Shown: in pieces, positions 11,290 to 22,899 of the stretch
How the letters are laid out: every line of letters starts with the position of its first letter
Position numbering within the stretch: the stretch's first letter is position 1
Assembly: GCF_038396675.1 (NCBI RefSeq)
Contig: NC_088933.1
Span: 13,209,501 to 13,273,500 of the forward strand
Length of the DNA stretch: 64,000 nt
DNA from: Hydra vulgaris
Lineage: Eukaryota; Cnidaria; Hydrozoa; Anthoathecata; Hydridae
Direction of reading: 5' to 3'
Notes under the pieces: generated by a model
What the model was told of the DNA's origin: nothing
Seen by the model: only the letters and a program-made list of their open reading frames with translations
Databases searched by the model: none
Made by a program: the position numbers and the translations under genes

Positions 11290-14200
11290 TTATTAATGGC
11301 CGATCCGAATCTCCACGTTGTCAATATCGTCTTTTGAGAGTGAATAATCACCTTTTTCATTAGTTGGTGTTGGTGCATCAATCTTACAAACAATGTCAAG
11401 AGACGAACATTGGAGAATATTTTCTTTGGTTGGCCACTTAAAGCAGTTCTTTCCAGGTGTAACAGAATATTCCATTCAAGAAACATATATATCATCGTCA
11501 TTGACCTAACGGTTGAGGTAAAGTAACGTCTAATCATTGCTGCTTCCTAAATATTCCTTGAAATTAGTTATTATGGTTAATAAACCAATAATTTTGTAAT
11601 AGATCTCAATACACAAAAATACAATATTATAGTGTTAAAACTTCTTACATTTTTAATTATTGCAGGATACCATTGCATAAAGTATGGAACAACAATCCAA
11701 TCACCAATTTGAAAATCAGCTGCTAACTCCTTTGCAATCAACTGAATATCATTGTTTAAATCATCTTCTTCGTTTTCAAGTGCGTCTTTCATATCAACAG
11801 TTTCATCAATCACATCATCAGTTAAGTTAACCTCTTCACAAAAAGTGGTTGCCAACCTTCCTGTTCTTTTTTGCTTACTCCATCTAAAAATTTATACTTG
11901 AAGGATAAAGGAAATTGCTAAATATTTATCTCAAGTCCCAAGAAAAGAAAAAAGTCACATTTTTTAGCATACATACTTTGGGTATTTGTAACACATACAA
12001 GTTAATTTACTTGCCTACGGAATAATGATCGAATTTGTTGAGTTGTCACATATTCACATGGCTTTAACATTGTCCTCAGCTGTTGGTGAACTTGCTCTGG
12101 ATTCATTTTCTTCCCACATTCTTCTCCAGCCATAAACATCTGCATTAGCAATGTTTTTTGCTTTAAAGAATATCAAAATACTTTTCTTTTTGGTAATGCC
12201 CATCCAGTGATGCTTGTGAAATTTTCAACCCCTTGTTTAATGATAGAATGGGATAATAGCAGGTGATCAGAAGAATTAAGGTTCGAATTTAGGTTCATTT
12301 TGTTGACATAGGAAAGTCTTGCTCTGTCTACCATAGATTTTGCCACAGATTGAGAAGTGTGGTTTTCTGAAAGTATATGCTCTGCTAATAACTCAGTATC
12401 ATAATTTTGTACACAAATTGGTTGTGCTGAATCAAAATGATTCAGCACAACCAATTTGTGTACAAAACTTAAGAGTATTAACACTTCTATCAACACGTTT
12501 TTTTTTGGAAACTGATGGCGCAGTATGACTTTTGCAAGTTGAACTATGGGGCTTAACAATTTGAACTGAAGAATGGAATGTCACATTAGTATAGTTCCAT
12601 TTTTTACCTTTTCCAGTTCGGAAGTATCTCCACATTATCATGTGATCAGAGGAAAACTGAAAAGAATGATAGCTATTAATGCTGGGAATCAGATTTGTTC
12701 CTGATAAAGTAGAAGCTTTGGAGTCTATTGTAATTACAGCGACATCAGCATTTTGAATTCCATTGCCATAATGAAGAGCCTCATAAATATCTTCTGCAGT
12801 CAACATATTGTTTCCAGCATCAATAAAACTCCTTATGACACATTTCGCTCCTGCTGACTCTTTGTCACATTGATCTTTTCCACGTGACGGCTCATTGTAA
12901 TCATACCTTTTAAGAAAGAATTGTTTTGCTTTGCAAACTTTGTAAAGAGCTTCTAAGTAGAAGTTGCCATGATAAGTTGATGCATTATCTGACTTAGCAT
13001 AAAGGTTTTTTATACAAGGAAAATCATTTCGAACTTTGGTTAAAACAACATCAGCTAAACAGAGTACATCAACAAGGCTTTGCTGACATCTATAGACAGC
13101 AGTGAAATAGACTTTTTTTTTCATTTAACCATTTTCATGGAAGAAGAAGACATCAACATGTAGAGTCATTCCTTTTATTCCGAAATAATCCTTTTGGCTT
13201 TCACGGAATTTAGCTGGCAAAATTTTCTGACAAAAATCTTTCAGCCAAAAACCAGTTTCCTCATCAAGTTGCTCAAAAGCCATTATTTTGGCTATTTTTT
13301 GTTGTGCATCACGTATTTCATGCTTCATATAGGCTTCAACATCTTCAGTAGCCACATTTAAATCATATAGAAGATCTTCATCTTTACTTTCTATAACTAA
13401 CTCACGAACCTGGTTGATTGCTGAAATGAGGTTTGCACAGTCAAAACATTGTTCATTTTCAGCAGCTATAAAGGGTTGATTCAAGTCTGGATCTATATCT
13501 GAAAGAGCAAAAGAAGTAGAGTGACTATGCAAAGTGGAACTTTCACTACACTTGAAAGGATAATTACTCTTCAAATACCTTTTACCCTTTTCAAGGAACT
13601 TAGTAATATTTTTATACCTCCACTTTTTAGAAATAGCAATCAAAGTTTGAAACCCATCCATGCCAGCTGCCGTGACATCATCAAGACAAGCCAAAGCTTT
13701 CCTTTGAGAAGGTTTTATTCCACGAAGAATTCTCCATAAAGAAGTATCTGACATAGGGAGATAATTAGTTTCTTGGCAAACTTCTTTATAAAATGTGATT
13801 GTATGGCTAAACTTCATCATTAAAATGGCATTAGCCACTTTTTTTTCCTCTCCATTGTCAAACTTTATTTTATTTACACCATAAACTACATCTTGCAGCA
13901 AACCTCGACAAAACATAAATTCTGAAAAATGTTCTATTTTTTCCTGTGGCATTTGGCATATGTTTACCTTTTCCTTTTTTGGTATGGAAAGTTCTCTGTT
14001 TTGTTTTTGAAACTTGCGTGCTTTTTTAATTTGATGTTTTTTGCAATTAAAGATTTTCATTAATGCTTCTTTAGTGTACTTTTTATGGTTAATAACTGAA
14101 AGCAAAAAAATTTGTCCTACAGAATCGCTTTCTTGAAACATCTTAACTGGTACAACAAGGTCTTCTGGAACCAATTGTGTTGAACCATCTTCATCCTCAT

Positions 14201-15063
14201 TGTGTAACACTTGAGAAATTAGTACCTCTGATTGACCTGGTGCAATTGCTTTAGCAAATATCTTCTCAAGCTGCATTTTAAATTTTTCAAATTTCTTTTT
14301 ACCTTTCTGTTTGGTTCCTGGGGTTAAGTCTTCTATTCGCTTTTGCTTTATCTGAAAGGACAGTGGACTTGCTCTAAATGCTTCACACAAAGAGCTAGCT
14401 GCTTTTTTTGATTCTTCGATAATTTCATCTGAAATGATTGTTATATCTGGAACATATATGTCATCAGCAGGAAAGCAAGACTTTATTGGCGTTGGAGCTG
14501 GTTCTAACATGTCAATATTGTTACCTGTAGAAATACTTTTTAGGTGGCTGAAGCAAAATACGGCTCCAACAGGAAGTGATAAATTCTTTTCATTATAAGC
14601 AGCAAGGGTGTTCAAAGGGATGGATTTAATTTTTGGTGCTTTTTTACCGATTTGAAATTCATGTCTTGGGTGTTGACAACTGTTTGGCTGCTTCCAGCCA
14701 ATACCAAAAGAAAAACGATGGTACGCACATAATGAGTCATAGCGTGAAAGATAAGCTTGTAGTCGGTTTTCAATCAAGGTTTTTTCATTCCACTGGTTTG
14801 TCGGTAGAAGCTATAAAACAGTAACGTTAGATTTTCCACCTATGGAAAAAGAAATCCTGTTTCTTTTAATAAAAAAGCAAATAATACTCTAATATTATTC
14901 ATACCTTTAAAGCATGTAAATAATTAGTTATGTCAGCAGTTAATTCATTAACTTGAAAGATTCCATCTTTGTTCCAACGCTTAAAGGGACCACAAGAAGT
15001 CTTCTCTTTATAAAAATATATGTATTTCTCATAAGGACTGACTTTATTCTTGCTCTCTGACAT
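11290..15063 (-). pseudogene. DDE-like transposase of the TTAA element, spliced gene with an in-frame stop
   Basis: Exon 1 (14905-15063) starts MSESKNKVSPYEKYIYF and ends at a GTATGA donor. A 94-bp intron (14811-14904) ends in TTTTATAG, and exon 2 continues in phase from 14810 with LLPTNQWNEK. Exon 2 runs 560 codons to a TAA at 13125-13127 and stays open in the same frame for 230 more (KKKVYFTAVYRCQQS onward), so a single nonsense codon splits the core. Core signals: GMTLHVDVF (about 13150), KSDNASTYHGNFYLEAL (about 12970) and KDQCDKESAGAKC (about 12850), which look like Asp/Asp/Glu catalytic positions. Further segments downstream: FMAGEECGKKMNPEQV near 12100, QIGDWIVVPYFMQWYP near 11690 (Tudor/SH3-like), and a terminal exon ending IRIGH near 11293. 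I recognise the type from uncharacterised invertebrate transposon proteins but cannot name the family. A 30-bp palindrome has disrupted it at 12405-12467. Confidence 0.65.
12405..12467. repeat. perfect 30-bp-arm palindrome inside transposase
   Basis: Left arm 12405-12434 and right arm 12438-12467 are exact reverse complements around a 3-bp spacer (word gtacacaaattggttgtgct). It duplicates transposase coding sequence in inverted orientation, creating false ends for the ORFs on both strands. Confidence 0.9.
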
Positions 15064-15301
15064 ATTTTGTTTATTGACTAATATTAAAAAAATGCAGTTT
15101 TTACTAACAAATTTTAATTCTTCTTCTGAAAACTGCTGAAAAAAAATTATGTTATGTAATTCAAGTAAACTATGGTATGTACCAAGTAGTCATTAACAAA
15201 AATGTCATACTAAGTCGGCAGTCATTTCGTCCCCGCAGTATTATCTCGTTCTATCTACAAATGAAATAAATAAAATGTTCTGTTTAATATATAAAATAAA
15301 C

Positions 15302-15421
<120 letters not shown>

Positions 15422-15516
15422 ACAATATTCCACCTGATATAATATATTATATTAGATAGAACATTGTATTTATTTATATATAGTTTTTATTTGTTTTTAT
15501 TTTAAGTGCTATATGT

Positions 15517-16338
15517 ATTTTTTTCAAGTTCTCTTGTACAGTTTCTTTATAAAAAAGTATTATATTAAAATTTTTAATAGCAGCACTAATTGATATGGCT
15601 GTAAAGTAGCCGTTGCTAAGTATATCTATACCGTTGCTAGGGTATTTTTTTAGTTAAAAAATTGGCAAAATAAGGCTACTTCAAGGACTTCTGTAGGCTT
15701 TTTATCACCAGAGCACATGGATTTTTTTTCATATATTGGAAGATGCATATTTAAGGAAAATAAATAACTTATACTGTTTATGGTGGACCTAAGGCCACAG
15801 TTGTTATGGGTAATCTATCAAAGCGCGTTGAACGCAAAAAGTGATTTTTGGATTGCATGCACATAGTTTTGATTTCAAAAAATCAATGTATGTCTTAGTG
15901 TCTTTCAAAAACACCTAAAAAAAACTACGTGCAAGTATTGGCCTTAAGAGATATTAGAGCTCAAAGTTAAGGTAAAATTTCAAATGTTGTGGTTTCGGAC
16001 CACGATTTGTAGACAACTGAAAATGTAATCATGTTGAATTTTTACTTTTACTGTAGAAACCTACCCAGATTAGTAAAAAAATTAAAAAGAAATGTTTTTG
16101 CCATATTCATGTTGCTAAAACTACTCCTCAAAGTAGCAATTGCACTCCATGCGCAAAATTTTCTCAAACGGGCCAAATTTTGGGACCCAATGTCTCCGTA
16201 ATTAATAAAAATTTTTGAAAAAAAAATACCAGTGGCCCATTTTCATTGTATTTTACAAAATATCTAAAAATGAGTACAATTTGAAGACATCACTTCCAAA
16301 ATTTGCTTATTTTGCCTAGATTTCTCAGACAATGGCTC
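15517..16338. repeat. right long terminal inverted repeat of the TTAA element
   Basis: Reverse complement of 10360-11175. Outer end ctcagacaatggctc followed by TTAA. Confidence 0.85.
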
Positions 16339-16439
16339 TTAAATACATATACATACACATATATACGACTCATTTTGAAAAAAAAAATAATATTCTGTGT
16401 GGCCACCACCATTTTTTATCACTTCATTTAATTGACGCG

Positions 16440-17340
16440 GCATCGACTCAATTAAATTTGCTATCAAACGGTCAGGTATCGTAACTCAAACTTGTTTTAT
16501 GGCTGCCCAAAGATCATCCGAAGATGAATTATTATTTTTATGGACCGCTTTATCCATATAGTCCCACAAATTTTTAATGAGTTTAAGGTCTGGACTTTGG
16601 GCAGGTCAATTTTCAAAAAGGAAGATATTGTTATCCTTGAGCCATTTTTTAACTTGTTTAGACGTATGGCAAGAAGCATTGTCATGTTGAAATTTAATTT
16701 CATCCTCTTCTAATTCTTCCAGTGTGGGCAGCAAAGATTTTTGTAGAATACTAATGTATTCTTTGGAATTTATTCGTAATCCATCTTCGACTCTATGCAA
16801 TCTGCCCACACCTTTGGCAGAAAAACAACCCCAAACCATAATTCCAAGATTACCCTTTACCGTTTGGTGAATACAATCTGGATTTAATTATTCGTTCTTA
16901 AGTCTAATGCACATCTGTGGACGATCTGAATGCAAACAAAATCGTGATTCATCTGACCATAATACTTTTGTCCAGTCTGTGTTTTTATTATATTTTACCC
17001 AAGCTAACCTTGCCTTTTTATGGCGTGCTGTAAGAAGAGGTACTTTTTTACATGAATGTATTTTGAACCCCTGATCTTTAAGACGCCTCGAAATTGTCCA
17101 TCGGCTAACCTTTTTATCATCAGAACATGTAAAAGTTTCTGCAATATGCGTCATAATGGTTTTTCGATTTTTTAAAACATTCAATTTTAACTTGTGGCAA
17201 TCTCTTTCCGTCATTTTTCTTGGTCTGCCAGAACCTTTTTTTCTAGCTGTTGTTTTATTGTTTTTCTGACGTGAAAGTATCTTGTGAACTCCACCAACAC
17301 TAATGTTTACATAATAATAACCAACTAAAAAAAAAAAAAT
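16440..17340 (-). pseudogene. Tc1/mariner transposase, decayed
   Basis: Read from 17340 downward: a short N-terminal helix-turn-helix region with KKKGSGRPRKMTERD (GRPR motif, about 17205-17245), then WTISRRLKDQGF, the first catalytic Asp in VLWSDESRF (about 16950), MVWGCFSAKGVGRLH (about 16830) and the second Asp in FQHDNASCHTS (about 16680). The third position lies in PAQSPDLKLIKNLWD (about 16585), where the usual catalytic Glu of IENLW is Lys. A stop codon replaces the Trp just before PAQSPD, and other stops follow. It is therefore a dead copy of the element's own transposase. Confidence 0.85.
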
Positions 17341-17622
17341 TGCCTTTTATTTGGAGACATTTTTTTCCTTTTATTTTTTATAATAATAATATAGCGATAA
17401 TACGTCCTATTTCACCCACGCTCTAATATCAACTACAGATTTTGCTGACAACGTTCACTGTATTCATATCTAATGTTTAGAAGTTTATTCATGTTTTTTT
17501 TGAAAGATAAACGTAAATTATTTGATATTACGATCAAAAATAAACTCAGTTGTATGAGTTTCTGTACTTTGCTCTTTCATCATCTGCGTAAGCAGTCGCT
17601 GTTCACTTTTTTTTGCTCGCCA

Positions 17623-18191
<569 letters not shown>

Positions 18192-18211
18192 GTACAGTCT
18201 TCTCCGTTTAA

Positions 18212-19600
18212 AATTTAATGCCCGCGCACATGAAAGCGCTGGCAGAATGATCATTTTTAAGTTAGCCGGCGCGATTTAAAAAATCTTTTTTTTGATGCTA
18301 TTCAAAGTAAAATAAAAATAGCAAAAAGATTCCTTTGAATAAATACTTGATAAAATAATTAAAAAAAAAACGATAAAAAAGTCATTTTTCATAAAAGTTG
18401 AACAAATAAAAAAAAAGTTATGTTGCGATTTAAAACAAAACTTACAATATGTATGTAATGAAGACTGTTTGAAGTTCGCACCATATCGATTGGATAGTGA
18501 AAAACGTGCATCAAATCAAAATGAGAGTCTGATAAAGACGATAAAGAATTTGATATTGATGATGAAGATACCGATGACGCGATTTTACCAAGACCGTTTT
18601 ATGTATGATTTTAATTTTGTATAATTTTTTGTTTTAAAAATGTTTAAATTATTTTTTTGTTTTTATTTGTTTCAATTATAATTTAGTTACCTGCGTTAAA
18701 AAAATGGTAAAGGAGCAGATTAATTGCAAAACTATAATAACAGTTAACAATTTAATATAAAATTAACTATCAATAATAATACTAATAATAATAAGTGAAA
18801 ACTGTAACAATTAAGATTAAGATGTCTAAAACATATTGTACTACGACAGCTATTATAAGTTTACAAACAGTTATTGTTTCTTTTCTTACTCACAACAACA
18901 CAATATTGATAAAATATAAGCAAGATAAAAATCAACAAAAAATAAATGTTTTGTGGATTTAAAGAGTCACGGCGCAAAAAGCAGCTCTAATCTCGTATAT
19001 AAGTTCGTTGAAACAATGCTAAATCAACGTTAATCTAACGTTGATTTTTGGTTTGTTATTTAACGTTGATCTAACGTTTGATTTCAACGTTGAGTTATGA
19101 GATGGTTAAAGATAAAAATAAGGAATATTTACGTATATATTCAAAAAATAACAAAGGTAGTTAGGGTCAACCGAAAAATATTTTTATTCTAAAGTTTATT
19201 GTATCCAGTGTTATTTTGTTATATAGAATTTATTTAAATGTAATGGAATTTTTAAAAACTATTGTGCTTTAGCTTACTCTAATGTATATGATACTTTTTT
19301 AAAAACAAATGGTTTGCAAACCATTAATTTGGGAAAAGTAACATACATTAGATCTGAAATACAATAGTTTTGAACATTTTATGCAAGCATAAAATGTGAT
19401 TTATCAAACACTCCATTCTTATACAATTACGTACATTTTCATGATATGAAAAAGTTTAAATAATTTAAAAACTATACGTGCTAAAAAAAAATGTTACCAG
19501 ATTTGGATTCAGCATCAACTATACATATAGAAAAGTTTGTTTTTGTTTGCAATAAGAAAAAAAAATCAACTTTGTTTACCTGTGTAATTTAATATGGTAT
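18212..19600. other. AT-rich non-coding DNA
   Basis: No supported gene. Near 18515-18600 a short acidic reading frame (DKDDKEFDIDDEDTDDAILP) looks compositionally like coding sequence but has a stop immediately upstream and no partner exon. Around 19010-19095 there are four copies of the word aacgttgat or its complement. Confidence 0.5.
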
Positions 19601-19606
19601 TGAGTA

Positions 19607-21444
19607 AACTGGGGTAAGAGTAAACGAAAAAAAAGTGAGCTTTTTCCCAATTTTGTTTCTTTTGCATTTGTTGAAAGATTAAACAAAAAATCTATAAAAA
19701 TGCGAGGCACCGTTTTGTAGAGAATTTTGTGCTCTATCTAAAGGTGTAAAAATTATATTGAAAAAATTTAATTTTGTCTTAGCAAACCTCAAAGTTCTCA
19801 CCCTCGTAAAAAAAAAGTTGTTTTTCCAAAAAATTAACTTCAAAACTCCCGAAACTAAAATTAAATTTTACTAAAATAAAAAATAGGCTGTTTTGTAGAA
19901 AATTTTATGAAAATCAAGGTTTTCTTTTCAAAATTGAATTTGCTAGTTCCGGAAAAAAGTTATGAGCAAAAAACCAATATAAATGTTTTTGGGGAGAAAG
20001 GTAAATATGCTAATTGCTCACACTTATGCATTAAGATAAGCGCGGTTAAACTAATTAATAGTTATTAATTATTTAAAACTTAAATAAATATGACAGCATT
20101 TTCTAATTAATTAAAAAAATTTTAAAACAAAATGACTCGTACTTACATTCGTAAAACGCAAACAACTTACAATGAAGAGCAATTGCAACTTCCAGTAGAA
20201 CAAACCAAAAAAGACAAAATATCCCTCAGTAAAGCTTCAGAGGCATACAATATACCGAAGGCAACTCTTCACAAGCGTGTGAACAACAAAGTCCAATCAC
20301 ATGGTAGAGGTACAACTACCGTGCTAAGTACAGCATTTGAATTTGTTCTTGTTTCAGTTTCGGCAGAACCCTCGCAGATGTCATCACATTAATTGGCGGA
20401 TTTTTAGTATCTACAAATCAAAGTCATCTGTTTCCTCCAAATGGTATACCAAGACGAGAATGGTATCAAAGTTTCACAAAACGATGAAGTCATAAATTAA
20501 GCGTCAGATTAGTAGGCAATATTTCGTCTCTCAGAGCTTCCTATTGTACCGAACACAAAATAACAAGTTATTTCAATACACTTCAAAAACAATTTCTTGA
20601 AGCAAATATCAACAATAACACTGCGTGCAATTTATGGAATTTTGACGAAATTGAATTTTCAGGCAATCTAGGTAAATAGCATATAATTTGCAGGATCGGG
20701 GCTAAACGCCCTTTAAAATTGGTTGGTAACAACAAAAAGATTAATTACACAGTCGGTAATTGTGTCAACGCTACCGGTACCATTCTGCCACCTTTCGTAG
20801 TTTGCAAATCAATATCACGTCTGTACAAAGACTTATGCCTAGGAGGACCACCAAACACCGTATTTACAACATCTGTCGCAAGGTTTGGGAAGAAGCATTG
20901 CCTCAAACTCAAAACAAAATGTGGTACCAATGTGAAGCTTTTAGTTGCAAGTCTTGGGTTTGCCGATCGTGTTTACCCAAAAAATACAAAATGGGTGAAG
21001 AGTTTTTTTGCATGAAAAAATGCCACGAACCTGCTTCTGCCAATGAAACAACTCTTTTTTTTAATTTATAAATAGTTTTTTTCGTATATTTGATTAAAAA
21101 GCTTTTTGCAAACTTAACTTTTAATAAGATTAGTTTTCATTTTATTTTAATTAATTTTGATTGTTTTTCTTAATATCCTTATTCAGTTTTGATTTTCTGA
21201 ATATCTTAAAAATTATTATTAAAAATTAACTAGTTTACTTTTCTCCAATTATGTGGGGAAAAGTAAATTTTTTTTCTTCATAAAAATCGATTTTTTAAAA
21301 GATTTTCAAAAGATTTTTTCTTAATTTTTATATATTTATATAATGTAAAAAATTCTCTTTAAAAAAAAGAAAATAAACATAAAATATTTTTTCTTTAAAA
21401 AAATATTTGAATTTGAGGCTAAACCGTTTACTCTTACCCCAGTT
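19607..21444. mobile_element. pogo/Tigger-type element, internally deleted
   Basis: Inverted ends aactggggtaagagtaaacg start at 19607 and end at 21444. Each is bordered by TA (19605-19606 and 21445-21446) and, further out, by related GAG/AGAG bases. A truncated transposase lies inside, lacking most of the catalytic core. The element is non-autonomous. Confidence 0.85.
20132..21015 (+). pseudogene. truncated pogo/Tigger transposase
   Basis: Starts MTRTYIRKTQTTYNEEQL, the usual opening of Tigger/jerky-like proteins, with a Psq-type HTH (LSKASEAYNIPKATLHKRV). After a frameshift near 20360 the frame reads IGGFLVSTNQSHLFPPNG and WYQSFTKR. The first catalytic region is degenerate (NFDEIEFS where NMDET-F is expected, about 20640). 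GNNKKINYTVGNCVNATG and LPPFVVCKS follow at 20719-20810. The segment with the second Asp (LDGH type) is absent, so a deletion has removed the catalytic centre. Confidence 0.8.
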
Positions 21445-22374
21445 TACTCTATTGATAAACTCCAAAATACCATATTTTGGAGTTATTAAAATTGACCCAC
21501 ATTTTGAAACGATTTTCGCAGCTCAATCGACGGGGCTTTTTTTACACTCATCTGATGACTAATTTCTACATTCTGTGTGCCAAATTTTAGCTTTATACTG
21601 TTTTACTGTTACCAGGTTTACTCGTAATTCCTTCCGACTACTATTTACTTTAGTAACGTTTCATGAGGTATTTTTAGTTCAGTAACAAAACGTATAAATG
21701 GGAGTGGGGTACCATGATACATGAAGCACCATGAAGCATTGTAATTGTGGAGGTATTTCAAGATTTGTGACAGTCACTTTCATAAGGTGAAACATTACTA
21801 CTAAAGCTATGTGTTAAAAAAAATTGTATAGGCCTGCAAAGAGTCAAAATTTGTGTTTTTTTGATGGCAAAATAATTTATTAGTTTTTAGTAGATCCAAT
21901 TTTGATACAAAGCCATTATTTATTGAAGCATTGACATTAAGAATGACATTTAAAACGATATATTATCTGGACTTCTAAAATGTAATTTAGACTATTGGAT
22001 GCATTATTTGGGTTATAGTTATTAATTTGTTTGTCTTTTGAGTAAAAATCTGCCTTCCCTCTACGTTTTATACTTTTTTATTTACTTTTTAATGATGCGA
22101 GTGTGTCAAGGTACCCCAATGGGAGGAGTACCTCAACAAATTTTTTTTACTTAAAATAGTCTCATTATATTTAAAAAATATACACGACATTTTATTTATC
22201 TACCATTTTTAATTGCTGGAAAAATTGCTTGTTTAGTTACGATAAAGTCTATGCTTATGGTATTTATTTATTCTTAGCTGCTCCAAGAAATCCTAACGGT
22301 CTCATCACAGAGCACCGTGGAATTAAATTTTTATAGGAATTTCACTCCTCTTTCCTTACCAATAATGCATATAT

Positions 22375-22432
22375 AGACACAAACCTCCAGTTCTAAAGCC
22401 AGAACTCTAACCAGTACACCACAGCTATTTAC
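22375..22432 (-). repeat. tRNA-derived (SINE-like) fragment
   Basis: On the minus strand a tRNA-like 5' half is visible: gctgtggtgtactggttaga, a Pol III A-box-like stretch, followed by an anticodon-arm-like segment. No B box or acceptor partner follows. It is too decayed to be a working tRNA. Confidence 0.35.
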
Positions 22433-22505
22433 TTTTACAATACTGGTTTACTGGTATTATTATAATACTGGTATTAGTTATTATAGTACTGGTATTAGTT
22501 TTTAT
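22431..22505. repeat. tactggtatta tandem repeat
   Basis: Four to five imperfect copies of an 11-22 bp unit (tactggtattagtta...). Confidence 0.6.
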
Positions 22506-22899
22506 TGTCCTTCGGCATCTTGCATTGCGGGCTTAATATATATACCAAGCCTGGAGACGCACATCTCACTCATTTTGAAAAGAGAATGGAATAAACTGTG
22601 TGCTTACAGGCTTTGAACATGTTTTTTTATTTTATTATATTTACATTTAACGTAATATATGAAAATTACATATTTTTCAAATACAAACAAGGCTTTTAAA
22701 AGACGATCGCGATGATCTTATCTTCAGAAGCCTTTTACAAAAGAGATTACGTAAAATATTATAAAAACGCCTTTTTACAATAAGAGTACGTAAAAATAAC
22801 ATAAAAACATTAAGTCGTACTTAGATAAATGAAAATAAACTGTAAGCAAGTATAAAACAAAACCTGAACATACATGACAGTAAAAATTATTTTTATCAC

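Larger units (their letters stand above)
21445..22630. other. non-coding DNA with possible MITE and tRNA-like remnant
   Basis: About 21700-22125 is bounded by inverted words (ggagtggggtacc and ggtaccccaatggga) and may be a small MITE. I saw no target duplication. 22375-22432 on the minus strand resembles the 5' half of a tRNA (see separate entry). 22431-22505 holds tandem copies of tactggtatta. No gene seen. Confidence 0.45.

Noticed and set aside
13521-13739. Plus-strand 72-codon ORF
   Set aside because: Lies antisense inside the transposase exon; no motif.
18515-18600. Acidic exon-like frame (DDED-rich)
   Set aside because: Stop codon directly upstream and no acceptor or partner exon; too little to call a gene.
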